From Methanobrevibacter sp. (GTDB taxonomy: Archaea; Methanobacteriota; Methanobacteria; Methanobacteriales; Methanobacteriaceae), in the NCBI RefSeq assembly GCF_017427765.1, contig NZ_JAFRSC010000034.1, positions 1 through 64,000 on the forward strand: a stretch of DNA of 64,000 nucleotides, given 5' to 3'. The position numbers and the translations under genes were made by a program. The notes below the pieces were generated by a model. That model made no database searches, was not told the DNA's origin, and saw only the letters and a program-made list of their open reading frames with translations. Position 1 is the stretch's first letter, and every line of letters starts with the position of its first letter. Shown piece by piece: positions 43,174 to 52,200 of this stretch.

Positions 43174-43587
43174 ATGAAAGAGTATGAATATTTCGAAGTA
43201 ACTGCCGATATTGGGCTTAAAGCTTATGGAAATAACATAAATGAAGCTTTTGAAAATGCAGGCCTTGCGATGTTTAATATTATCACTGACACTTCAGATG
43301 TTGATGCTGCAACCGAAATTTCATTCGAGATTACCTCTGAAGATGAAGTATCTCTTCTTTATGACTATTTGGAGGAGCTTCTCTTTCACCATGAAGTCGA
43401 TTTCATGCTTTTCAGCGAATTTCATGTTGAAATCGATGATGATTTGCATTTAACTGCAACAGCCAAAGGTGAAGAGATAAACTGGGACAAGCATGAGAGA
43501 AAAACCGAAATAAAGGCAATAACATTTCATAAGATGGATATCATAAAAACAGACGTCGTAGAGCTTCATGCTATTTTGGATTTATAA
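43174..43587 (+). CDS. Archease, RtcB activator
   Basis: 137 residues of the archease (MTH1598/TM1083) family. It speeds the guanylylation of the RNA ligase RtcB and allows multiple turnovers. Motifs: EVTADIGLKAYG (Asp10-type metal residue) at residues 7-18, LLYDYLEELLFHHEVD near 64-79 and the conserved C-terminal KAITFHKMDI, followed by the final ELHAILDL. GAGGTAAAATC precedes the ATG. The ligase gene rtcB lies 1.4 kb downstream on the same strand. Confidence 0.93.
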   Translation: MKEYEYFEVTADIGLKAYGNNINEAFENAGLAMFNIITDTSDVDAATEISFEITSEDEVSLLYDYLEELLFHHEVDFMLFSEFHVEIDDDLHLTATAKGEEINWDKHERKTEIKAITFHKMDIIKTDVVELHAILDL

Positions 43588-43619
43588 GGTTTATATAATA
43601 TTAAAACATATTAATTCCC

Positions 43620-43940
43620 ATGAAAAGAACTCGTACTATAACAAGAACATTTGAAATGGCGATGGGATTAATAGGATCTGTCATAGGAATTTTTTCCGGT
43701 TCTTTTTTAATCTTTGTAGAACACATTGGACAGGCTCATGCTCCATTTTTAGGTATAATAGCTATCATTGCATCTGTTTTAGGCATTGTATGCAGTTATT
43801 ATGTCAAAAAGAACGCTGAAGTTGCAGGTGTAGGTTTTATAGTCGCAACAATGTTTGTCATTATCGGTTCTGACTACATCAATGCAATAAGTGCAATATT
43901 TTTAATGGTTGCCGGTGTTTCAGCACTCTTTAGAAAATAA
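43620..43940 (+). CDS. DUF4064-like small membrane protein
   Basis: 106 residues with four hydrophobic segments (about 14-32, 42-60, 68-84, 88-102) and the starting MKRTRTITRTFEMAMGLIGS typical of DUF4064 proteins. The function is unknown. It follows archease by 32 bases, without a clear ribosome-binding site, and a BoxA-like TTTATATAAT at 43589-43598 could give a leaderless transcript. A T-run directly follows the stop. Confidence 0.7.
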   Translation: MKRTRTITRTFEMAMGLIGSVIGIFSGSFLIFVEHIGQAHAPFLGIIAIIASVLGIVCSYYVKKNAEVAGVGFIVATMFVIIGSDYINAISAIFLMVAGVSALFRK

Positions 43941-44137
43941 CTCTTTTTTTACAATATTGATTTTTGCTTAGATTTTTAATCTGGGCGTTAACATAATCTT
44001 TTTTAATAAGTTGGTCCATATTATATTTTAGATTGAAATTTCAAGTAAAATTACTTCATTTTGAAGTCAATTTTCTCACGTGAGAACAATATTTCTATGT
44101 AAAGGCAATTTTGTTAAATAAAAGCAAAGGTGAAATA

Positions 44138-44533
44138 ATGTTCGATTGGATTAAATTTGTGATTTTAGCATATGTGTTGATTGATTGTGGAAATGAAGAA
44201 TCAGTTCGAAGTGGCATTTCTAGATTATACTACGGCTTTTTCGGTATTTCGAGGAGATATTTAATTAATGTAAAACATAAGTATAAATTGGCTAATAATG
44301 GGGTCAGCGTTCATTATGATGTCTATAAAGAACTTCGTGATTCCAAAGATGGTACTGAACGGGAAGTTGCAGAAATATTAAATAATTTACGTTCCATCCG
44401 CAATAAGGCGGATTATCATGCCGATGAAGAATATAATAAAGAATTTTTTGAAAATTTTTTACAGGATTATAAAACTGATTTAGTTGTGGCATTTGAAGCG
44501 TTACAATATTTAAAAACACATCCGAATTATTAA
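44138..44533 (+). CDS. HEPN-domain protein, cassette 3
   Basis: 131 residues, all-helical. It has RSGISRLYYGFFGISRRYL (about 24-42), the usual YYxxF helix, and LRSIRNKADYHADEEY with R88-NKADY-H94, an intact R-x5-H HEPN ribonuclease motif. The start at 44138 follows AAAGGTGAAATA; a longer frame from a TTG at 44111 would include that site. The partner gene starts 13 bases after the stop. The unit sits between archease and rtcB. RNase toxin activity is plausible from the motif but not shown. Confidence 0.72.
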   Translation: MFDWIKFVILAYVLIDCGNEESVRSGISRLYYGFFGISRRYLINVKHKYKLANNGVSVHYDVYKELRDSKDGTEREVAEILNNLRSIRNKADYHADEEYNKEFFENFLQDYKTDLVVAFEALQYLKTHPNY

Positions 44534-44546
44534 TGGGGATTTTATA

Positions 44547-44951
44547 ATGAGTAAGGGTTTTAATAAACAAAAAGAATATATTAATAAGTTAAATAATGAT
44601 GAAGAATTATTTGAAAAAGAATTCCATAACATTAAAAGAACATACCCTATGGATGACTCTAAAAAGATTCATAATTTTTTAAAGAATAATCCGGGAATTA
44701 TTTTAGTTTTAAATGATGTTAAACAGTTAATGGATGAATATATTCCATATTCAATATTTAATTTAACATTGGATGAGGATCCGATATTTGTGCCTCAGCT
44801 TCAGTTGGTGGTTAAAGCACCACGGGACAAATTTGAAAATGGGTTCAAAGAAGATGTTAGAAGAATTAATTCTGCTATTGACCCCTTTCTTTTAGAGTTT
44901 GATTTAAGTGTTGAATTTTTTATTTTTAGACAATTGCTTCGTGACGAGTAA
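44547..44951 (+). CDS. Partner protein of HEPN cassette 3
   Basis: 134 residues. The N-terminal half is charged and helical (EYINKLNNDEELFEKEFHNI, KIHNFLKNNPGIILVLNDV); the C-terminal half is alpha/beta (YSIFNLTLDEDPIFVPQLQL, LLEFDLSVEFFIFRQLL). It does not match the partners of cassettes 1 and 2 and has no MNT nucleotidyltransferase motif. The arrangement (HEPN first, partner second) is reversed relative to the other two cassettes. The family is unknown; it is a candidate antitoxin or regulator by position. Confidence 0.65.
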   Translation: MSKGFNKQKEYINKLNNDEELFEKEFHNIKRTYPMDDSKKIHNFLKNNPGIILVLNDVKQLMDEYIPYSIFNLTLDEDPIFVPQLQLVVKAPRDKFENGFKEDVRRINSAIDPFLLEFDLSVEFFIFRQLLRDE

Positions 44952-45014
44952 ACCACCAAAACCTTATTTAATCATCACATATAAATATTAAAGCATAATA
45001 TTTTAGTGATGCTT

Positions 45015-46463
45015 ATGACAATTAAAGACGAAATTAAAAAAGTTAGAGATAATGTTTATGAAATTCCGGGCTCTTTTGATAAAAGAATGAGGGCTTCTGG
45101 AAGATTCTACATCGCTGATGAATATTTCGACGAACTGGAGGAAGGAGCTATAGAACAGATTGTCAATATTGCCTGTCTTCCGGGTGTTCAAAGATATTCC
45201 ATCGGCCTTCCCGACATTCACTTCGGATACGGATTTCCAATAGGCGGTGTTGCTGCGTTCAGCTTAAGAAACGGTATTGTATCACCTGGTGGAGTAGGAT
45301 TTGATATCAACTGCGGAGTCAGATTAATCAAATCAAATCTGACACTGGAAGACGTTGAAGATAAACTGGATGAGCTTACAGAAAAGCTGTTTAAAAATAT
45401 CCCGTCCGGTGTTGGAAGTAAAGGTAAAATTAAACTCAATGAAGATGAAATCAATGACGTACTTGATTTAGGCGCTGAATGGGCCGTCAATAATGGATAT
45501 GGATGGGCTGAAGATTTGGAAGTTTTAGAGGAAAACGGAAAAATGGAAGATGCCGACTCAAGTATAGTTTCTGATAAAGCTAAAAAAAGAGGAATTCCTC
45601 AATTGGGTTCACTTGGTTCTGGAAATCACTTCCTTGAAGTTCAGATAGTTGATGAAATCTATAATGAAGAAGTGGCTAAAGTTTACGGTCTTGAAAAGGG
45701 AATGATTGTAATAATGATTCATTCAGGTTCAAGGGGCTGCGGACACCAGGTATGTTCCGATTATTTAAGAGTAATGGATAAGGCTTATAAAAAATACAAA
45801 ATCCAAATTGATGACAGGCAATTGGCCTGCGCTCCTCTTGATTCAAAAGAAGCGCAAAACTATATTCAGGCAATGGCTGCAGCTGCCAATTATGCATGGG
45901 CAAACAGACAGCTGATGACTCACTGGATTCGTGAAACCTTTGAAGAAGTCTTAGGTAAATCCGCAAAGGATATGGAAATGGATATAGTTTATGACGTGGC
46001 TCACAATATCGTCAAGATGGAAAAGCATAAGGTTTACAACCGTGAAGAGGAAGTATTGGTTCACAGAAAAGGAGCAACCAGGGCATTTGGACCTGGAAGA
46101 GAAGAAGTTCCTGAAAAATACCGTGCTGTAGGACAGCCTGTACTTATTCCGGGTACTATGGGAACCGCTTCATATGTATTGCACGGAACTGAAAAGGCAA
46201 TGGAAGAAACTTTCGGTTCAACCGCTCACGGTGCTGGAAGAGTTCTTTCAAGGTCAAAAGCTAAAAAAGACTATGATGCAGATGAGATAACTGCTGATTT
46301 GGCTTCCAAAGGAATTAAAATTAAGGCTACAAGCAAACATGTCATTGAAGAAGAGGCACCAGGTGCCTATAAGGATGTTGACAGTGTGGTAAGAGTATCT
46401 GACAGCACAGGCATTGCAAAACTTGTTGCAAAAGTTAAACCGTTATCTGTTTGTAAAGGGTAG
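45015..46463 (+). CDS. rtcB: tRNA-splicing RNA ligase RtcB
   Basis: 482 residues. It joins 2',3'-cyclic phosphate and 5'-OH RNA ends using GTP and Mn2+, acting in tRNA splicing and RNA repair. Metal and nucleotide motifs are evident: [12 protein letters not shown] (with the metal-binding Cys), [26 protein letters not shown] and [15 protein letters not shown], whose His is the guanylylated residue in studied RtcB. No intein is present, unlike in some archaea. The ATG at 45015 is chosen as the GTGATG just before it acts as the ribosome-binding site. The archease gene nearby encodes its activator. Confidence 0.96.
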   Translation: MTIKDEIKKVRDNVYEIPGSFDKRMRASGRFYIADEYFDELEEGAIEQIVNIACLPGVQRYSIGLPDIHFGYGFPIGGVAAFSLRNGIVSPGGVGFDINCGVRLIKSNLTLEDVEDKLDELTEKLFKNIPSGVGSKGKIKLNEDEINDVLDLGAEWAVNNGYGWAEDLEVLEENGKMEDADSSIVSDKAKKRGIPQLGSLGSGNHFLEVQIVDEIYNEEVAKVYGLEKGMIVIMIHSGSRGCGHQVCSDYLRVMDKAYKKYKIQIDDRQLACAPLDSKEAQNYIQAMAAAANYAWANRQLMTHWIRETFEEVLGKSAKDMEMDIVYDVAHNIVKMEKHKVYNREEEVLVHRKGATRAFGPGREEVPEKYRAVGQPVLIPGTMGTASYVLHGTEKAMEETFGSTAHGAGRVLSRSKAKKDYDADEITADLASKGIKIKATSKHVIEEEAPGAYKDVDSVVRVSDSTGIAKLVAKVKPLSVCKG

Positions 46464-46469
46464 TTTAAA

Positions 46470-47228
46470 ATGATTGGTATAATTGGTGGCAGTGGTGTAT
46501 ATGAAATTACACAAAAAGCGGATTCCTGTGAGGAAAAATTAGTCAAAACGGACTATGGTGAAGTGAAAGTTTCACTTTTGGAGATTTTTTCTAAAAAAGT
46601 GGCATTCATTCCACGTCATGCGCAGGGCCATTCCATTCCTCCACATAAAATAAACTTCAGAGCCAATATCGATGCTCTAAAATCAGTAGGCGTTACTAAA
46701 ATAATAGCAACCAACTCAGTAGGTTCCATGAACGAGAATATGGCTCCGGGCTCTTTTGTAATTCCAAATGACTTTTTGGATTTCTCACAAAATAGGGCTA
46801 AAACCTACTTTGAGGATAAGGTCGTTCATATAGATGTTACAGAACCGTATTGTCCGTATTTGCGTGATGTTCTGGCCGAATCAGGTGATGTGACTCTTGG
46901 AGGAACATATGTATGTACTGAAGGGCCAAGATTCGAAACTCCGGCAGAGATAAAAATGTTTAAAATGCTTGGAGGAGATCTTGTTGGTATGACAGGGCTT
47001 CCTGAAGTCACTTTGGCCCGTGAAAGGCAGATGTGTTATAATTCCATATGTATAGTATCCAATTATGCATCCGGAATATCCGACCAGGAGCTGACTATTG
47101 ATGAAGTATTTGAGATGGTGGCTCAAAAAGAGACAGAACTGCTTGAATTAATATATAATTTCATAAGAAATATTGATGAGACTAAGGACTGCACATGCAA
47201 TCATGCTTTGGATGGTGCAGAAGTTTAA
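46470..47228 (+). CDS. mtnP: MTA/methylthioinosine phosphorylase-type purine nucleoside phosphorylase
   Basis: 252 residues, PNP/MTAP family. It cleaves methylthioadenosine, methylthioinosine or a purine nucleoside with phosphate. Motifs: IGIIGGSGVY, PRHAQGHSIPPHKINFRAN in outline (phosphate/ribose binding), GTYVCTEGPRFETPAEI and VGMTGLPEVTLARE. The substrate-determining position (MTGLPE) is of the type discussed for methanogen enzymes that prefer methylthioinosine; this cannot be settled by eye. The gene begins 6 bases after rtcB. Confidence 0.87.
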   Translation: MIGIIGGSGVYEITQKADSCEEKLVKTDYGEVKVSLLEIFSKKVAFIPRHAQGHSIPPHKINFRANIDALKSVGVTKIIATNSVGSMNENMAPGSFVIPNDFLDFSQNRAKTYFEDKVVHIDVTEPYCPYLRDVLAESGDVTLGGTYVCTEGPRFETPAEIKMFKMLGGDLVGMTGLPEVTLARERQMCYNSICIVSNYASGISDQELTIDEVFEMVAQKETELLELIYNFIRNIDETKDCTCNHALDGAEV

Positions 47229-47237
47229 GGTGATTTT

Positions 47238-47558
47238 ATGCGTTTGGCTGTGGTATCTTCTGACGGTGAAAATGTTGATTTGCACCTCGGAAAAGGTAAA
47301 AATGTATTCGTTTATGACTATGAAGACGGATTGAATTTCGTTGAAAAGAGGGCTGTTGATATAGATGAGAATTCAAAACATCAGGGAAGTAAAGTTCTTA
47401 AAGCTTGCGAAGACTGTGATGTTCTGATTGCTGTTGAATATGGTTTTAAATCTAAAATTAAAGCTGAAGATATGGGAATTAAGATAGTAACTGATGAAGG
47501 GCCTATTGATGATGTTTTAAACAGATATATTGACCATTACAACTTTATGAAAAATTAA
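47238..47558 (+). CDS. NifX/NifB-family (FeMo-cofactor-type) domain protein
   Basis: 106 residues of the dinitrogenase iron-molybdenum cofactor biosynthesis family (PF02579): MRLAVVSSDGENVDLHLGKG at the start, VLKACEDCDVLIAVEYG and a C-terminal DDVLNRYID helix. Small stand-alone members are common in methanogens lacking nitrogenase; they may handle Fe-S or metal clusters. There are no nif genes nearby. AAGGTGATTTT precedes the ATG, 9 bases after the phosphorylase stop, so it ends the rtcB operon. Confidence 0.82.
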   Translation: MRLAVVSSDGENVDLHLGKGKNVFVYDYEDGLNFVEKRAVDIDENSKHQGSKVLKACEDCDVLIAVEYGFKSKIKAEDMGIKIVTDEGPIDDVLNRYIDHYNFMKN

Positions 47559-47885
47559 TTTTTTTCATAAAATTATTTTCATTTTTCTTTCAATATTCTT
47601 GAAGCAAACATTCAAAGTATAGGAATTTTGCATCGCAAAATCCATATTATCAAGGCAAAAAAATATATTGTAAACTATTTTTCAGTCTATTGTAACAATT
47701 TTTGAAATTCATTGTAAGGTCTTTATTTTTAATTTAAAGGATTATAATTCATTTTTTACATGTATATTGTAAACTTTGAAAAATTTTATTATTTTAATTA
47801 TTTTCAAAATCTGGCCGAATTTTTAAAAATTCAATAATCTTTATATATCATGAGTAAAATATGTAACTATAACCTTTATGGGCGG

Positions 47886-48004
47886 GTTTTAAAAATTAAA
47901 ACTTAAATTACAAATATTTCTTTAAATAACGAGAGTAAAACTCTCAATAGTCGAATAAACGATTATAAATCCATACTTATTTAAAATCGTTTTTTGGGTT
48001 TATT
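47886..48004 (+). ncRNA. Possible structured RNA or long 5' leader upstream of S3ae
   Basis: Three successive stem-loops occur in otherwise AT-rich DNA: GTTTT/AAAAC (47886-47902), GAGAG/CTCTC (47931-47945) and AATAAAC-GATT pairing with AATC...GTTTATT (47954-48004), ending in T-rich sequence. A BoxA TTTATATAT at 47840-47848 would start transcription near 47868. A second AT-rich promoter-like element close to 48076-48090 may serve S3ae itself, which would make this a separate small RNA. I recognise no known RNA family. The remaining part of 47559-48111 shows nothing else. Confidence 0.35.
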
Positions 48005-48111
48005 TTGTAAAGTATTTTATAAACTACAAAATTTAAGGCTATTTTTAAAATTTTAATGGCGTTACGCTATATTACTAAATATATAATAAATTTTATTAAA
48101 CGGTAGATATA

Positions 48112-48693
48112 ATGGCAAAAGCAAAATCAAGACGTAGAGTACGTGATACATGGAAAGAAAAGTCCTGGTATACTATCAAAACACCAGTGAACTTTGAAGA
48201 CAAAGAAATTGGAGAAACTCCAGCAAAAGATCCAGAACTTCTCATTGGAAGAGGCGTAGAAGTTACTATGAGAGAATTAACCGGAGATTTCTCAAAACAA
48301 TACATCAAACTCAGATTTGAAATCGATAATGTTGCAGGTGACGTTGCAAACACCAAATTCACAGGTCACAAAACAACAACCGATTATGTAAGAAGTATGA
48401 TCAGAAGAGGAACTTCAAGAATCGATGCTTCAGCAATCGTTAAAACCAAAGATGACCGCAAATTAAAACTCCAAGTATTAGCTGTAACCATCAGAAGAGC
48501 TAAATCTTCCCAACAAAGATTCATGAGAAAAACCATTGAAGATTTACTCAGAGAAGCAGCAGCTGAAAAATCATTCGATGAGTTAGTAAAAGTTTGTGTT
48601 AACGGTAAATTAGCATCTGAAATTTACCACAACGCTAAAAAAATCTACCCTCTCAAAAGGGTTGAAATCATAAAAAGTAAAGTAATCAAATAG
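48112..48693 (+). CDS. rps3ae: 30S ribosomal protein S3ae
   Basis: 193 residues, archaeal/eukaryal small-subunit protein (eS1). The start MAKAKSRRRVRDTWKEKSWY and the segments IGETPAKDP, MRELTGDFSKQYIKL, TTDYVRSMIRRGTSRID and RRAKSSQQRFMRKTIEDLL are diagnostic. Strong use of abundant codons suggests high expression. It is a single-gene transcript here, with a terminator overlapping its stop codon. Confidence 0.96.
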   Translation: MAKAKSRRRVRDTWKEKSWYTIKTPVNFEDKEIGETPAKDPELLIGRGVEVTMRELTGDFSKQYIKLRFEIDNVAGDVANTKFTGHKTTTDYVRSMIRRGTSRIDASAIVKTKDDRKLKLQVLAVTIRRAKSSQQRFMRKTIEDLLREAAAEKSFDELVKVCVNGKLASEIYHNAKKIYPLKRVEIIKSKVIK

Positions 48694-48709
48694 GATTACT
48701 TTTTTTTAC
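48679..48709 (+). terminator. Hairpin terminator overlapping the S3ae stop codon
   Basis: AAAGTAATC (48679-48687) pairs perfectly with GATTACTTT (48694-48702) around a loop that contains the TAG stop, and a long T-run follows. Confidence 0.75.
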
Positions 48710-48733
48710 TTCTTTTTTTTAACAATATTTTCA

Positions 48734-49015
48734 TTGTTTATTTTTTTGTTGTCACCATTAAGTGTGGCGAAGCCAAATTCTCATACGATATGGTCAACAC
48801 AATTAAGGTACAATATAATTGATTATCCGATGCATCAAATGTTAATGTCATCAAAAAAACTATATTATTATGCAGCACATCTTCGATATGGTGCAAGCGT
48901 TGATAATTTTCATACAACCGAAAACAAATGGTATATAGGTAAACCGCACACTTCATCAATTTGCAATTTTTTTCCTGAAAATGATCATGTTAATGTTATA
49001 AAAAATATACAATAG
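48734..49015 (+). CDS. Doubtful open frame, possibly a decayed gene
   Basis: A 93-residue frame from TTG without a ribosome-binding site. The interior (STQLRYNIIDYPMHQMLMSS, YYYAAHLRYGASVDNFHTTE) has no recognisable family, and its codon use is unlike that of neighbouring genes. It may be a fossil fragment or chance. The whole 48710-49285 gap otherwise holds only AT-rich sequence with BoxA-like motifs before the giant adhesin gene (ATATAAATTA at 49222-49231, TATATATTTA at 49235-49244). Confidence 0.2.
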   Translation: MFIFLLSPLSVAKPNSHTIWSTQLRYNIIDYPMHQMLMSSKKLYYYAAHLRYGASVDNFHTTENKWYIGKPHTSSICNFFPENDHVNVIKNIQ

Positions 49016-49285
49016 ATTCAAAAATGCGTGCTGGTGGAAATCATATAATTTCATCGATTGATGTTTTTGTGTATTTGTATTTTGTATGCTTATGAAGGTT
49101 TAAAATTAATTTTATTTTCCTATTTTTTTGAGGGTTCATATCTTTTTCATTTCATCCGACTTCAGATTTCTTTTTTTTGACAAAATATATTATACAAAAA
49201 AGAATATATATCTTGTTTTCATATAAATTATATGTTATATATTTAATCGTCAGTTTGAATTATCGTGAAAGTTGGATAAAAATTG

Positions 49286-52200
49286 ATGAATATGATGAAT
49301 AAGAAACGAATATTTCTCAGTATTTGTTTGTTCATAGTGTTTTTTTCCATGCTTTCAGTTGCATCCGCTGCTTTAGTGGATAATGATACAAAATCAACTG
49401 CAAACGATGATTTAAACACTGTTTTAAGAGCGAACAATCAAGGGGAAATTTTAGGAAATCCCGCAGGTAATTTCACTGGGTTAGATGGTCTTATCGATGC
49501 AACCCCAGATGGCCAGATCCTTCCTCTAGATTCTAATTATACTTATTCTAGCGGTGATGAAGCTTTTGCTAACGGTATTCTTATAGGCAAAAACATCACT
49601 ATAAACGGAAAAGGCCATACTCTGGACGCTTCTAATGTAGCTACTATTTTCAATATTACCGGTAATAATCATGTAATCCTGATGAATATTACTTTTATTA
49701 ATGCTAACGGAACCAATGGCGGTGCAATTAAATTGGATTCCAAATCAACTCTTGAAATTATTAGTTGTAATTTCATTAATAACCATGCACAAAATAATGG
49801 TGCAGCCATTTATCTTTCAGATTCATTTTCCACTTCATCATCCCTAAAAATTACAGATTCAACTTTCATCAACAATACTGCCAAATCCGGTGGAGCCATT
49901 TATTTGAATGAAAGCTCAACCCATTCATCTACAATAGAAAATTCATCTTTTATAAATTGTACTTCTAGTGGTGATGGTGGTGCAGCTTTTATCAGTGCAA
50001 GTAATGTGGCATTTAGGAATGTCATATTTGAAAATAACATTGCAGGTGATGACGGTGGTGCTGTTTACTGGCAAGGCAGCAATGGAATAATCTACAATAT
50101 AACCTGTACAAACAACAGGGGTATAAGTGCCGATAAAAAAGATGGTGATACTTCAAGTTCTCGTGGTGGAACAATTGCCATCACAGGTTCAAATATCACT
50201 GTTTCCAAATCCAGATTTATTAAAGGATCTGCATATATGGATGAAAGTAAAGATTATTCCAAAGTTGATGGAGGTGCTCTATTCATTACAGGTAATGATG
50301 TAACTATAGATGATGTGGACTTTATCAGCTGTAATGCTACCAATAACGGTGGTGCTGTATATGTAATTGGTAACAGGACTCACATCTATAACTGTGAATT
50401 TACTGATTGTACTGCAAGAGATGGTGGTGCATTATTTGTAAATGGTACTGAATGTACTTTGTATAATACTACCTTTACTGGTAATATAGCTAACGATGAC
50501 GGTGGTGCTATTTATTGGAACGGTGGTAACGGATACATATATAATATCACATGTGATAACAACCAGGGAGTAAGCGGATATGACCCTCTTGAAGGTAAGT
50601 ACTCAAGTACTAGAGGTGGAACTATATGTCTTACAGGTTCAAATGTTACTCTTACCAAATCAAGTTTTAGCCTATCTTCTGCTTATATGGATGAAAGTAG
50701 GAATTACTCCAAAGTTGATGGTGGTGCATTATTCATAACAGGTGATGATGTTATCATTAATGATACTGTATTTACTACATGTTATGCTACCAATAACGGT
50801 GGTGCAATATATGTTATCGGTGATAGGACTCATGTATATAATTGTGATTTTACTGATTGTCTTGCAAGAGATGGTGGTGCATTATTTGTAAACGGTACTG
50901 ATTGTACTTTGTATAATTCTACCTTTACTGATAATGATGCTAATGATGACGGTGGTGCAATCTATTGGGAAGGTGACAATGGATACCTATATAACATCAC
51001 ATGTGTAAAAAACAAAGGAATTAGCGGATATGACCCTCTTGACGGCAAGAACTCAAATTCAAAAGGTGGAACAATCTGTCTTACCGGTTCAAATGTTACA
51101 ATTGATGAATCATCATTCAGCATAAGTTCCGCTAAATCTGACGGTGGTACTTTATTCATAACAGGTAATGATGTAAAGGTTTTACACTCCAATTTCACAG
51201 ATTCCATCGCTACTGCAAGCAGCGGAGGTGCTGTATATATCATAGGTAACGAAACTCATATTTTTGACTGTTACTTCGATGACTGTAAAGTTAATGTGAA
51301 TGCTGATTATCGTGGTGGTGCAATCTATGTAGCAGGTAATGACGCAAACATCACAAAATCAACTTTTACCAATACCAAAGCTCTTGTAGGTGGTGCAATA
51401 TGCATTAACGGTACCGGCACTATTGTGGACGGTTCAACATTTTCACACAATGATGCGGTTTCCAAAACAGGAGGTACTGGTGGTGCAATCAATATTGACG
51501 GAGCAAATGCAATTATTAAAAATTCAGAATTTTCATATGGTACTGCTGTAAACTATGGTGGTGCAATAGCAGTATGGGGATCAAATGCAGTACTTTTCAA
51601 TAACACTATTGACAATTCAAAAACCACAAAATTTAATGGTGGTGCGGTATTTGTAAGCGGTACAAACACTACAATTTCACTTTCAAATTTCACCCAGTGT
51701 AATTCTTTAGGTGATACTTACTCCCGTGGTGGAGCTATTGATGTTGAGGGTGACGATACAAACATACTGAACTGTAACTTTGATGACTGTGACTCCCATT
51801 ATGGTGGGGTCATTTATGTAAGCGGTACCAATGCAAATATTGATGGGTCCACCTTTAAAGATAGTGAAGCTAAACAGGGTGGAGCAATCTATGTAGAGGG
51901 TACTGATACTGCTATATCAAACTCTAATTTCACAGACATTTCTGCTGATAATTATGGCGGTTCAATTTATGTTGCAGGAGCCAATGCAAATATTTCAACC
52001 AGCAATTTTGTTAGAAGCACTGTTAAGAATTATAATGGTGGTGCCATATATGTTGCCGGTGAAAATACCAACATTGAAAAGTCCAACTTCACTTCAGCCA
52101 GTGCTACAAATTCTAGAAACAAGGCGCTTGGTGGTGCAATCTATATTCAAGGTGCAAATGCAGTCGTCAAGGAGTCAGAATTCGATGACTGTAAGGCAAG

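Noticed and set aside
44035..44060. TTTCAAGTAAAATTAC resembling a mini-ORB
   Set aside because: It differs from the 13-mer in its core and is a single copy, so it is probably chance in AT-rich DNA.
47238..47558. Evidence for nitrogen fixation
   Set aside because: Stand-alone NifX/NifB-domain proteins occur in many organisms without nitrogenase, and no nif genes are nearby.
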